Shown piece by piece: positions 44,582 to 56,610 of a stretch of 64,000 nucleotides of DNA. Source of the DNA: Phoronis australis (taxonomy: Eukaryota > Phoronida > Phoronidae). A program made the position numbers and the translations under genes. The number at the start of each line of letters is the position of its first letter. Within the stretch, counting starts at the first letter, position 1. The stretch is from the NCBI GenBank assembly GCA_002633005.1, contig NMRA01000581.1, positions 96,762 through 160,761 of the forward strand, read 5' to 3'. Below the pieces are notes generated by a model. The model did no database searches and was not told where the DNA came from. It saw only the letters and a program-made list of their open reading frames with translations.

Positions 44582-47500
44582 ATGGCTGAAAAGAACGCAG
44601 TTGAAGATATCAACAAGGCAAATAGTGGGGTGCGTTCCGTAGACGCGAGAAACTCGCGGAAATGTACTGAAGACGAGTAAGTGGTTTGCAAGTATGTTCG
44701 AAAAGTTACAAGGCTACTCTAGCAAAATGGTGGCGTCTACAGTACGTGATTGGTCGTTGTGGTGTAATGTTGAATTGTAGTATATAATTCATTGTTTCCC
44801 TTTGATGAGCCAAGGTTTGTAGATGCAAGTGCGTCGCTAGTGTCTTGAGTCCAGGGAAAGCAGCCCCGACTGCCACCGCCGTAACTTCCGACCAGGTTGT
44901 CTGAGCCGAACGTCATTGTTGTTGACAAGGGGCTCATAGCCTTGCCGTTCAAGGTGTATACATGTAGACCTAAGTCAGTGATGGGCGCAACGCGCATCCT
45001 GTATGTACATGTATACATGCATATGTTGCAATAAATGGAAATTCAACTCAGAAAAGGGTAATTTGAATCTGACACTTTCCCAAAGCTGACTCAATTATGC
45101 GCATGCCCGGCACGTAGTTAAGACGGTGTAGTTTCTCTTTTATATCCGTTCCCTAAAAGGAAATATGGCTACAATGCTGCTTTGACTGCGGTTTTGATCA
45201 AGTAAATATAAAGAAATTTGGAGTTGTGCCCACAGTTCTGCGCTTCCATAAGCACTTGTCCCCTTGCGGCCTTGCTCGTCAATATTTTTGTCAAAATTTG
45301 TTCGCCATTTAAGTCATCTAATGCTCACACATGCTGACAACAGTGACAAGTTGAGAGGGAGGGGGGGGGGGGTGTNATGTCGTTCGTAGCGCTACTTAGC
45401 TCAGACGCGTATTCACGACGTGACCTTCTAAATTTAGGTCAACCATACCATACGTTTTTCTACCTCCGCAAAAGAAGAGAATTGAGCTCATGAATATTCG
45501 TTCAGCATCTGCAAAACATCTGTAATTCTCAAATTATTCTGATATAAGCCGATATCGATTCGGACGTTAAATGAGACGGCACAATCTTTGAAAGGTCAAT
45601 TGCCCAATTACGACTTCACGCAACTTCGGTTGAATTAAAGCCTTCACACCTGCGTTGTCTGTTTAGGAAACCTTCCAGAATTGGATTAGGAGTTTTAGCT
45701 GTCACCCCCGTTAATTGGTGTGAGTGTATTCTATTGGGGGGGGGGGGGGTGTGTCAAACATAANGGGGGGGGTGGTGTGTCAAACATAATTTGAGTGTTA
45801 AGATTAGGTTAGGAAGTGCAAGCGGACGCATGGATGTCGCAAGTTAAACGACATCAATTCTATGAGCAGTTACCAGCACTAGAGATTTTTATTGGTCAAC
45901 GTGTTATGGTTTACTTATTATTGAATGTATCATGATCCCTTTTGGTCGATTGTTAGAAAAAATGTCTTCAAGCTACGAGTGGTGATGACGAATTGAACTT
46001 CTATCGGACTAAGGCCGTGATACCTCAATTTCACCTCAGGCATTTCGTTTCCGATAACAAGGCTCCGTTGTCGAGACGCTCGCACATTTGCAGACCCAGC
46101 ATCGATAAATAACAATTTAGCTTTGACTTGGGCACTGATGTTAGAAGAAACAGTTAGTAAAACCAAAATAACAGCGACTAAGTCTACCAGACACAATGTT
46201 TGTGTTGTGAGACTTGCTCACAGCCCCAAGATGGACCCAAAGGTACCATCTCATGGGTCGCAGTCCAACGTTTTGCCAGTAAGATTAAAAGCCAATGTGA
46301 CAAGTAGGCTACTTTTAAGCAACTTAAACCAATATTATCGCATCGGCCTCGATTTCTTAGTCTATCGAATGCCTGGTGTCCAAGGTGGCGATATTATATA
46401 CATGTAAATCACAAAGACACCGGATTTTGCTGTCTTATAGCTCTGATCATAGATAATACCGCCAAGAAGTCTATCCTTCTCAGCAATAATTCCAAAAATA
46501 CAGTTTTTATCCCTTAAACTGATTCCGACCCCGTGCAACGTCATTAATGTACACGGCTGTTTTTGTTCGTGTTTTGGGTGGTACCCCTTGTTTTCTGTTG
46601 TTGATACGGAGAGCTACCGTTCCTAATTAAACTCCATCAAATTATACAGCGGATGCAGTTTACTGGTTACTGATTACTAGTTCGATATTTTTATTGTCCA
46701 AAAACACGCCTTCAAATCAATATTATAATCTTGTGGTTGAAGAAAAGTAACGTTTACTCTTAGCCATATTTTACACCTTTCTATTATTTCGGGTATTTCA
46801 AGATATCAAAGAACTCAAAAGTATTCGAATGGCCATTTTACAAGCGTTCAAACAAATGTTTTGAAAGAGAACTCTCATTTCCGTCAACTCACAACTTTGC
46901 GTCTTTAAAGTTTACAAATAATGAAGCAATTTCTAGTCTGAGTTACAAACGTATTTTCCCGCTATTGCTACTGCAACATTATTGCCCCGAGCTTTATATT
47001 TTTCAACGTGTGTTCGTTTTTCTGCTCAAACTGTCAGTCATGATTTCAAATATAACACCATGGTATCAGCCAAGTGTTTTACAGTACTTTGCCGTTTGAA
47101 CACATAGTTAGTTATTATTACCCATCGTTGAGCAGTGGCTTTTTTATGTAAGACTATCAAGCACGTCAGTCAATCACTGGTGATGTGTTTCATGAAAATC
47201 CAAAGCTTGGGCAAAATCTTGTGTGCAAAGATTTCTGCGAGCACAAGATGACTTAGCAAATTGGACGCTGTCAATTTTTTGATATTTAGATATTGCGTAG
47301 GCGATGAAATAGTTTCGTTTATTTGTTGCGTGGTGATACTAATTCTTCCTACTGTTGATCCGCAGAAAGAATATTTTGTTTTCATGACCACGCTCATGAA
47401 CACTGCATCAAAGATAAAAATTTCTGTGTCGTTTTCATTACAGAAGTTACTCTAGCTTGAGAAGAGGCAAGTACAAAAGTATGATGAAACGGCTTAGTCA

Positions 47501-50500
47501 ATGCCTATGTACATGCACTACTTGATGAGATTAATTGAGCTCAACAAAAAATTGTAAGCCTGTCATTTATTAATTCGGTCCTTGTTTTGATTAAGATTTG
47601 CAGTACTTCCTAGTTTCTCACCGACGACTCTTTCGACATAATGACTCCTGGAACGAGTTGAGATCTGAACTCAATTAGTAAGACAAGCTCGTGAGTGCCG
47701 CACGAGAATAAAACTTCAGCACCACATTGGCCGTGAACTTCAGGTGTTACTTGGTCATCTTCTCCAGTAAAACTGTACCTCATTCATCTTTACACAGAGC
47801 AAAACATGAAAAAATTCATTAGGACGAAAAGAGACAACACTTGATAATGCTAAGAAAACCTGCAACGAAAGGACTGGGAAAATTTATCGCACACAGATGT
47901 AGAGTGCACAGGAAACCGTTTCTTTTTTTCAAAACCCTCAAATTCAGACTATATATTTGAATAAACCTCTGCGTCCAACATTTTCTTTCCTTGCGCAACG
48001 TCTCCTCTCTTTGCCCAACTAAATCAAAAATTATTGAAGGGGAACAAGACCAGACCCCCCAAGAAGTTACAGCATTTTATGCTGCTCTACCTAATGATTT
48101 TTTGTATCACTGCTGTTAACAAAAAAGTGTGCGGTGGCGCCACTGTACAACCTCATCGCACTCGACTGCGGCGCAGTGTATCGCAGTTTTCAACAAGACA
48201 TGTTTGTAATTGCAAACCTACGGGTAACCTTCGATTTGTATGTGCGATGGGGAGCTGTCTTCCAAATAAAGTGCAATGGGGGACATCGCACACTGAAAAT
48301 CCAGATCTACACACAAGCTCAGGGAAACAGAAAAAAAACAAGTACCCGATATAACACCAAATGATGGAAAATCCTACGGCAACACATCCACTCTCCTTTG
48401 GGCTGTCATTTCTTTTTTGGTCTCCTGAGATTATACATGTACCATTAAGCCAAAATACACACTGCAAGCTGCGACAGGGAACATCTAACTTTTTCCTGTG
48501 ACTTTACCAGTCAGACGACTCCAAAACGAAAGTAGAACACGATTTTAAATGAATTCATTTATTTTTTCGCGTTAAGCCTGCTATATGCCGACCCTACACC
48601 AAACCATTTTTAGATATCGAAGTTATTTTTGGACTAACGATTCGTTGTTGCTTGAGACCGGGCTGAACTTGTGGGACCCGGTGGGTACCTAGGAACACGG
48701 AGTCTCGTGCATGGTTGGCTCTGTGGCCACACTGGCTGTCCCTAAGCTATAACTTCGCTAAGCGTGTATGGTGATGAATGAAGATGAAGATGACGATACG
48801 TAAAATACATGGTAAAACGAGTCGAAATTTAGCAGACTCTTTCTATGAATACACTGTTACGCACTCAGGCAGACCTTGGAGTTCTGTTATGCAAAATGTC
48901 AATAGTTTGTTAGCTAATCAAATATTGGATAACAAATTGGCAGATGATAGAGCCAATCACGTCGGGAAGTTCTCCCATAGGAACAGCCAAGAGTTTTGCT
49001 TTTCATCGATTTGCTGAACTTATCTTAGAGAAAAACCAATAACCACGGTTTCGTAATAGATAGAACTTTATTTCGGTTATTACGAGTGGCAGTTTGAGAG
49101 GATACCCAATTAGGGCGCGTTAGGTAACCACAGAGACATTTCAGTCGAGAAATCTTTGTTTATTTTTCGAAAATAGTGATTTCTCTCCAATTTAATATTC
49201 CTAAAACTGAGGTCATCCAAACACTTCAATAGCGACCATTTTTATACTGTTGCAAGGCGCTATGTTTACTTGCGAAACAAGCGTGATCTTGCGTAATCTC
49301 GCCAAACTTGGACCTGTATAGGATAGTCGAACCGTGAAGACTGCTTTAAAATACGATTATTTCCAGTGGCGGATTTGGGGGGGCCAAGGGTGCCACGCCC
49401 CCCCCCCCTAAATTCTCCCAGATTCCATTTAGCAGTTCCGGGGTGCGAATGTCTGACGAGCAAAATCCAGGATAATACTCTGCCCTGGCGCCTCCTAATT
49501 CAAAATCCTGGACCCGCCTCTGATTTCACCCAAAATAGTTGCCAGTTTATATTTCTCAAAGACCGATTGCTTTGTTACAAATAGTGGAAACTTCGCCAAA
49601 TGTTGTTCACATGCTAAAGGGTAGCGTTTCCGTTAACACTTTAGCTAGCAGCAAAAACGATACTAATGTGAACGGCCGAAAGGAACACTTTTCCTGCCGC
49701 TTCGCTGGAGATTTGAGTTACCCCAAAACGCTTGGCGTTTTCGCGAGCACTTTTGTAGCCAGGCCGCTTGCTTCTTCAAAGGACACACAGGCATGCGCTG
49801 GGGTTAGAGTCTTTTGCTCTATCGTCATACCCGTATCATTTGATGTCAGAGAGTGAAAGCGATTTGACATCAAAGTTCGATTAAAAGCGACTGGGGTGGT
49901 GAGGAAGCAAACTAACTGCTAGCGAAAATTATTCAATCGCGGACAGCTCGTCTCTCTGCCTTGCAAAAAATCACAGAATGGAACATGACTGTGCGGTTCG
50001 TACAGTGACTTACCCGATCACAGGGCCACTTATATGGAAATGTCGCCTTTTGGAATGAAATGATAATGAATGACAAACAGAATTCCGTGTGTGGGGACAG
50101 TATCACTTGCCTCTATTTTCTCATCTTGATAAACGTTATACAAAAAGGAACGGTGTGCAATTTAAATCATTGAGCAACAATCGAATAAGTACTTGCCTCA
50201 AAATTACAGACAATGAGAACTATATCTGTCCGTTTTCGAGTAGTTCACAAAACTGTAATGAGAATGGAGGCTTGGTGCGAGAATATATCTTAGCACCATT
50301 CCGACAGCACAACCAAAGAGAAGGAATGCTTTAGGACGTCTAAAATACAAACGGACACTTTTCCTATAAAAAGAGGAATGAAATCATGCTGTAGGCAACT
50401 CCTGTACGGATAGGGCCGAAGTACATGTAAACATCACTCATACTACTAAACCAGAACGTATACCTGTATACAAGATCTCATTTTGCGTCAGGTCTTGAAC

Positions 50501-51763
50501 TATATCTGAGATTGTCCCTAATGCTCAAAATACAGCAAACAAGTGACCGTTTAAAGTTTATCAAAACATTACATTTGTATGTGATAGATGCAATGCTGTG
50601 TTTGAGTTACGTTGTTACGGTTCGCTGACTGCGTGACGGCGGAGTGAGTTTCAATGACGCACACAGCAACATATGGTCTCCTGTTTCCCTCAGGTCCAAA
50701 CCCAAACTGGTTTCCTAGTGAAGACTAGGCAGCTCAAATCGATTGTGACTCGATCGTATTGGTCAGGCAAATGACGTCGAGCTACATGTACTTAATAGCA
50801 ACGAAGACTGACCAGCCCACCAAAGGCACGTATTGGTCCCCGGCCTCTTCACAATAATTCTCTTATGCTTTGACTACCATGTAAATATTTGGCGGTTAAC
50901 GGTAGCACATGTGTAATCACACTGACCATACACGTACATATGCCACACCGATGTTAGTTCGTAGCATACATGTAGGTTCTGCTACGGTGTGTCCATAGTC
51001 TTTTGTTAAATAAAAAGCATTGAAGCGACACCTATCAACTCATATGACTTTATGAACAATTAAGTCAATACTATCAGGAGCTTGATTGCATTTTCGGATT
51101 GCACGAAGCGTAGTTAGTGTCCCCTCCCCTCCTCCACCGTTATCAACAAGAATGTGTGTGTTCGTCGTCCTGTCAACAAGGATCAAGCGCCTTTGTAGAA
51201 AATAAGATACCTGGACATGCTGCGCCTCCTAACGTGATTTATAGTTATTGGTTTTAACCCATTTACAATATACGATACATTAAGCTCTATTGTACATGGC
51301 AAATGGGTTAATAGCCCCAAAGTATTTTCTTTTCTCATCACAGTTGTGACTAATAGGCTAATATAATTTTTTGTTTCTATTGTACGCGTTCAATGTACAA
51401 CTGTACAATCCGTGATTCAGGTCACCAAACTTTTAAAGCATAGGCTCTACTGAGGAATTTGATTTAACGATTTTAAAATTAAAATTCGGGGTTATTCAAT
51501 CAAGCATTTTAAATGTAACATGAAATGTGACACTCAGATTAGATCTTCGACCTTCTTTTGCTTTTTTGTATACTCATCGTAAAACCAATTTAAAACTTAT
51601 ATTTTAAGAAGGCGCTAGTGTTTTTTCAACGTGAAAAACGATACTTAAGAGAAACCTCCAAATTTGGACCTCTTCCTAGTGTCTTACTTTTGTTTATTTC
51701 AGGTTTCCGTGTGACGACGGCCATGTAGGTTACGGTAAACGCTGTCTCTTTTCTTCGCAATAA
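44582..51763 (+). CDS. Candidate small two-exon gene (51 aa), unrecognised
   Basis: Exon 44582-44676 starts at an ATG with A at -3 and G at +4, preceded in frame by a TAG. It encodes MAEKNAVEDINKANSGVRSV and RKCTED, and ends in phase 2 at gtaagt. A strong acceptor (ttgtttatttcag) at 51702 opens a phase-matching exon. That exon is 51703-51763 and encodes FPCDDGHVGYGKRCLFSSQ and TAA. An AATAAA overlaps the stop region. The CTEDEFPCDDG stretch resembles the start of an LDL-receptor class A module, but most of the module is missing. The intron is 7 kb and other exons may exist. I assign no function. Chance joining is possible. Confidence 0.3.
45361..45789. repeat. Poly-G tracts with N characters
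   Basis: G-runs at about 45358-45372 and 45736-45749 are followed by single Ns (45376 and 45764). Around the second N the string gtgtgtcaaacataa occurs on both sides, which suggests a short duplicated read end rather than real sequence. Confidence 0.7.
45930..46183 (-). CDS. Weak candidate terminal exon with a hydrophobic segment
   Basis: After a possible acceptor ctggtag the frame reads LVAVILVLLTVSSNISAQVK, then 63 more residues and TGA. The start resembles the second half of a signal peptide followed by a small secreted domain without cysteines. No upstream exon with an ATG was found and the peptide is not recognised. It may be chance. Confidence 0.22.
46200..49350. other. Non-coding stretch, no supported feature
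   Basis: AT-rich with short random frames only. The paired frames around 48034-48467 on both strands show no family motif. No RNA gene was recognised. Confidence 0.5.
49364..49522. mobile_element. TIR element family R3, copy b, with 5-bp target duplication
   Basis: Begins CAGTGGCGGATTTGG and ends GGACCCGCCTCTG. It is flanked by ATTTC on both sides (49359-49363 and 49523-49527). The interior matches 24254-24385 along its length. At 159 bp with no coding sequence it is a non-autonomous element. Confidence 0.75.
49620..50100. repeat. Interspersed repeat family R2, copy b
   Basis: Matches 22803-23250 block by block (gctagcagcaaaaac, aatgtgaacggccgaaagga, cttttgtagccaggccgctt). It ends with the gaatgacaaac...ttccgtgtgtgg tail also seen near 43590 and 56600. 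It lies directly after the R3 element, so the two insertions are nested or adjacent. Confidence 0.6.
50100..51690. other. Non-coding stretch, no supported feature
   Basis: Only short frames, plus several copies of the palindrome tacatgta (near 50424, 50783 and 50966). No exon was recognised. Confidence 0.45.
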
Positions 51764-52044
51764 AAAACCGTGGACGATTACTCGTTTACATGTGTACATC
51801 TTGGATGCGATTTATGAAATCTGCAGTCTGTAATGTTTAGCTGGATACAAATGAAAATTGGATTAGGCATTTTACTCTCAAAACATCGGTCGCATAAGCC
51901 TCCTTACCGAGATAGGATTCTATTTCTGAAAGCGAGGTAAGTCACGGGCAATTATGCGTACATGCGCCGTTTTCGATTTCACAATTTCAAAGTAGGCTCC
52001 AATAAACTGAAGCGTTTTCTTGAGTTACCGATGGATTCTATGTT

Positions 52045-52095
52045 CTTATTGGTAACGGAAATAGAATCATGTCACGGTAAGAAATACATGTATGG
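52045..52095. repeat. Single arm of R5 element
   Basis: ttattggtaacggaaataga followed by atcatgtcacggtaagaa matches the right arm and flank at 32214-32250. The opposite arm is not found nearby, so it is a solo fragment. Confidence 0.5.
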
Positions 52096-53069
52096 CCGAA
52101 ATGCAATTTCAATTAATTTTAAAAGCAACTGATGTTACCGTGACTAATTGCTATTCAAACTTTATGTCCCAAACCTGACAATAACACTAAAACTTCTAAA
52201 CTTATTTTGAGAACTGGCCAGACAACAAGCTGAGCTATAGACTTTTCATTATCTTATCTGTTGACATCTGTTCAAACGCCACCACTTTCTTTTCCCATTC
52301 ATCAAGCTTTAGCCTTTGAATAGCGCCACGCAACGGCAAACCCAAAACGGAATTACCGCCGTGATTTGCTGACACTTCGGACATTGAACTAGCCTTTTAG
52401 TCTTGTGCACAGTATTTCTGCAGACGCCAAAGGGAGGTATCACTGGTTCGGGAAGTTTGCAAAATTTATTGCGTCTGAAAAAGAGTCGTAAATTGAAGGC
52501 GGGATTTCATGGAATAGCTCGTTATAAACACAAACAGAAACAGTTCATGACGTCAAATCAAAACTGTCAACTTTGGAGCAGTCAAGTTAACGGCGTCTCC
52601 AACCTCGGACACAGCCAGCCAAGTTTGCGCCATCCGACAAAATAGGTGATTTTGACGATACATGTGTGAGTGCTCCTGGGATGATCCTGAAGATGGCGCT
52701 ACTTTGATTTTACCCAAAAGTAGACTTCACCCGACCGACTCAGGGTCTGAAAGCACGGGGTGGGGTGAAAATGTAAAATAGAAAGAAAAAGAAACGTACT
52801 TAACCGTACAATCTATGCATTCGTCTATAGCAGCTTTTGTAAAATAAGCAGCATATATCATCTAACCTTATGAAACTATAGTGCAGTAGTTGAATAAACT
52901 AGTCAAAGTGAATAGTTGTAATAGTCAGAGGTCTAATTTCACAATTTTACATAGGATGATATCATGCTTTTTAAAAACATCATTTTCAGTGTACTTTTTC
53001 AAAGCTGTCGAGTTTTCATATGACTTGATTTCTTATGGTTTTAATATACGTGTAAAAGTGCATCTCTAT

Positions 53070-53119
53070 GGAGCAGCGTAACGTACAGTTATGTGGAGCA
53101 GCGTAACGTACAGTTATGT
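53070..53119 (+). repeat. Perfect 25-bp tandem duplication, two copies
   Basis: ggagcagcgtaacgtacagt followed by tatgt at 53070-53094 repeats exactly at 53095-53119. Confidence 0.9.
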
Positions 53120-53744
53120 TGACGTGTTCTTCGACCTCAATAGACTCAATGCAACGTGTAACTAATTGTAACCACTTCGACTACGGTCTCACAACACGCC
53201 GGAATAGAGTAAACCCACAGCCATGCTTACGGTGACTTTTCACCCAGTTTCTTAGGAGCGCCAGCGGCCAGTAACTATTCTTGCAAGTAAAATCTAGTCA
53301 GAAAACGTGCTTTACGTTTAATGCACGACGAATTTCCGTGAAATGGTCGCGCTCCTGTCAAACTTGCGATATATTAACATTTAAGGTTAGTAATTTAAAT
53401 TACGGAACGCAATCTCAATGCAAGACACTCACTAGACAATCTCTGTGGAAAGAAATTTTCACTTATGGAACGGATGCCGAGTGAGTTTCCTCCCATAATT
53501 CCACACTTCATCCTCGCTGGCCAATCGGCTAACAATGTCTCGAAATACCCCCATGAACATGCGTGTTTTTATGTTGTCTTGCGCGATTTAACCAAACTAG
53601 CAAGAAACGTGGCCTTAAGGAACGCACCCCAGAATTCACTCAAATTTTTCCGTTTCGGTTCCAGTCCCACACGAGACACAGAAACAGGAAACAAATTGAC
53701 TAAATAAAGTCTCGTCACCTTTAATTGGGTCCAGTATTACTTAC

Positions 53745-54034
53745 TTGGTTTTGAGACATACGCTGCTCATGATTGGGCGTCCGCGGATTCTGTACAACCC
53801 GTGCTTTCTAATCTTCATGAACTTTGCGGGACATTTATTAATTATTCCGCGGTCGGCAATGTCTTGGTAAGAGTCTTCTGTTTGTTTGATTTCTTCAGTC
53901 TTGTGTGCTCTCATTGCGGCGCTATCGTCGCTAACTTCGTCATTTCCGTAACTGCGCACGTGGGATGTACATAACGCCATCAGTGCACACAGCAAAACCT
54001 GAATGGAAGAATATACGATTGCAAACCTATACAT
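53745..54034 (-). CDS. First coding exon of an unrecognised secreted protein (partial)
   Basis: ATG at 54034 opens MYRFAIVYSSIQVLLCALMA, a clear signal-peptide-like start. An acidic region (YGNDEVSDDSAAMRAHKTEE) follows, then a basic cysteine-containing segment with NKCPAKFMKIRKHG and RGRPIMSSVC. The exon ends in phase 2 at a consensus donor gtaagt. No downstream exon could be identified. An alternative start would use the acceptor ccattcag at about 54002 with an upstream exon. The CP...C spacing (24 residues between) is loosely like the start of IL-17-type cystine-knot cytokines, but key residues are absent and I do not claim it. A peptide hormone or other small secreted factor is as likely. 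Confidence 0.45.
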
Positions 54035-55497
54035 ATAATTGATCGAAAGTAGAAAATGCAAGTGCCAACGGGATTTCAGTTGCCTTTGACTGTGAAAACA
54101 GCATTTCTCCATCATATAATTCGCTGTTGATAGGACACTAAACCTTGGCACCAACCCTATTAGTACCTTGTATGGGGAAGTGCTCAGGTAAAACACCTAA
54201 TCACGTAACACATTGGATCCTGCGATTTAAAACGTAAAATTCTTCATAATATTCCTGGGTTAATTCGTTCATTACGTTAGTCACGCGGGTCTCGTTTACA
54301 GGTCTTATAAGGACTTATTTCAAACTTTTAAACGTTGACGTGCGATAGTGTTCGATGAACCCCCTGAAAATACTCCACCTCCGGTTGTCAAACTCCTTAA
54401 CCGTGGACCAAACTCCAAGCCCGAACCATGGGTGCGGATGAGGAAAGAGGCCCCTGAATGGAACTCGGTGAGACAAACGAAAACAATGCCATTTTAAAAA
54501 ATCTGTTTCAAATGAGCAAAAACAATTCTTTCAGAAATATGTACCTCTATTGCATCATAACTTACAGTGTTGCAGACAAGTAGCTTAGTATAAAGACTTG
54601 TCGATAATGTCCAACAAAACCGTAAACATTTTCAAAGATTGTCTTTGAACTGAACAATCACAAGGCAATCTACTGGAGATCTTACTCCCAGTATGCAATA
54701 AATTCAGCAAAAATAGACAAAACAAAAGCGAATGTCCTCACCAATAATTCCATGTTAAGTCGGGTCCTAACTTACACCTCAGTTAATCGATAAATAACAA
54801 AGAAAAGTCAGCATATGGCTGTTTAATGCCCAAAACAAGTAAAGGTCAAATGTACATGTACAATATAACGGTGTCACGAGTTGAGGCAATGACACGACTT
54901 CTTAATAACGCGGACAAACACGGTTCGCTGACACCACACGACAGATGTTCGTCAAAAATCGTGCTTCGTCAACTCATAATAAGATCGCGATCATTTGGGT
55001 CTACCTTTACATGTTATTCGTTTCAGCCAGGTCACCAACAGGACAGTATTTCCCTCCCAGACATCAGAGAGGTGTTCAATGGCAACGTTCCTGTTAGGAC
55101 TAGACTAACACTGGTCTTAGTTTAATAAGTTTTGTTTTACTGTTCTGAGTTACAAATTCAATGTCTTAATGAAGATGACCTCTTTGTGGTCTGTTTTGAA
55201 CCAGTTACTATCCTTACGCAAAATGCCAGCGTTGTCATTATTGAACTCACGCTTAGTCACTTTCCTGGATAGGCTACATAAAAACTTACATTTCAGGAAT
55301 ACATTACCTTTCTCACGAACTGCGTTTCTTTCCAATTGTGTATCGTCTCCAAACAGATGGAAGAGGGCAATTTGGCATACAGCATTTGTAAAATTTCGAA
55401 TAAAACTTGGTCTTCAAAGTTGTATTCGAGCCATTAAGGCGCAATAAACCCACGGATCTTGTGTCGAAAATCTACTTTTGATTTACGGCACTTACTG

Positions 55498-55969
55498 TCA
55501 CAGAGTGGAATTCACATTGTTTTTTTCTGAGCCGGGTGAGTTCTGGGCTTGAGAACTGGCAGGACGTTGTTGCTGCTGACCACAAGGACTATTAATTTGC
55601 TTCGCAAGGCGATTTAACTCCGTCAGTCGCCAAGGCATAATGGCCGTCAGAGGAATTACAGGGTAGTTATGGTAACCAGGTTCGAAGTCAAGCAAATGAT
55701 AAGGACGTGGTGACGCCTGTGGAGAAAACTGATAATGCTTAAAAGCGGCTTTAAATTAAAAACCAGCTTTGCGTGTTCGTCTTTTTCTTATTTGCGGTTG
55801 GGATAGTGTCTCTTATTAACCAACAACCTTCAAATTCGACAAGACTTCAATCTAAACGTAGGGCAATAGGCTTACCTATAGTGTGTCTACGAAGTAACTC
55901 AACAGTTGATGTATCACCCGACCCCTTCTTCTCCACAAGGTTGTTGAGGTGGAATTGAAATAATGTGAA
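55498..55969 (-). CDS. Last two exons of an unrecognised gene (C-terminus)
   Basis: Exon 55969-55876 reads FTLFQFHLNNLVEKKGSGDT then STVELLRRHTI, and ends in phase 1 at donor gtaagcc. Exon 55748-55498, after tttttaatttaaag, starts in the matching phase. It reads AFKHYQFSPQASPRPYHLLD, then YHNYPVIPLTAIMPWRLTEL, a Gln/Ser/Asn-rich tail and TGA. The joined frame is open across both. The polar QQQQ tail suggests an intracellular C-terminus. No family recognised. The acceptor of the first exon (gaacatcag) is weak, so that border is uncertain. Upstream exons should lie on the minus strand between 56 and 62 kb, or the gene is truncated. Confidence 0.4.
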
Positions 55970-56524
55970 CTGATGTTCGTGTGTTAGTCTTCAAAATTCC
56001 TGAATAGCAAAAAGACACAAACAGAGACTATGTAGGGGTACTTCGGGGATCATTCTCTAGCCAGAGATGTCGTAATCAGCTGCCGCTCTTACTTTTTAAA
56101 TTAACACGTAATTAACACAATGGGGGCATCCGATAAACGGGGAGTGCTTCCTGTAATTGAAATGCCATATCCTTTCATGCTCTCTTGGAGGGCTCATCTC
56201 TTCTCGTTATATGAAATCGGACGTCACTTCATGTCAAATGTCCCCTCTTGGAATGTCCCTGGCAAGATGTTGAAATCAATTACATACTTGCTAACTCTCC
56301 CCTCCCCCAACCCAAACGATCGCCTGAGGCACCACTCCGAAAGTACACAGAGGTCCACGCACTTGATGCATACAACGAGCATCTATAAAGCTTTCAAGCA
56401 TATTGCGAAAGATGTCGCAGGTTGGATTCATCCACCCGCAAAGGAATCACAGACCGATACAGTCTGCAACCTGAACACCTGCAGGCTAGACCGGCTCAGT
56501 AACGAGCTAGTTTTGGTTAACGCC

Positions 56525-56610
56525 TCTGCCACGGCGCCACCTACTTAGCAACATGGTCAATTGAAATGATGGGGATGAACGACACATGTAGTTCCGTGTG
56601 GACATGTCTC
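56525..56610. repeat. Repeat family R2-like tail, copy d
   Basis: cggcgccacctac, then gatgaacgacacatgtagtt and ccgtgtgg, the same order as at 43490-43595. The longer frames around 56120-56930 overlap this repeat and show no family motif. Confidence 0.45.
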
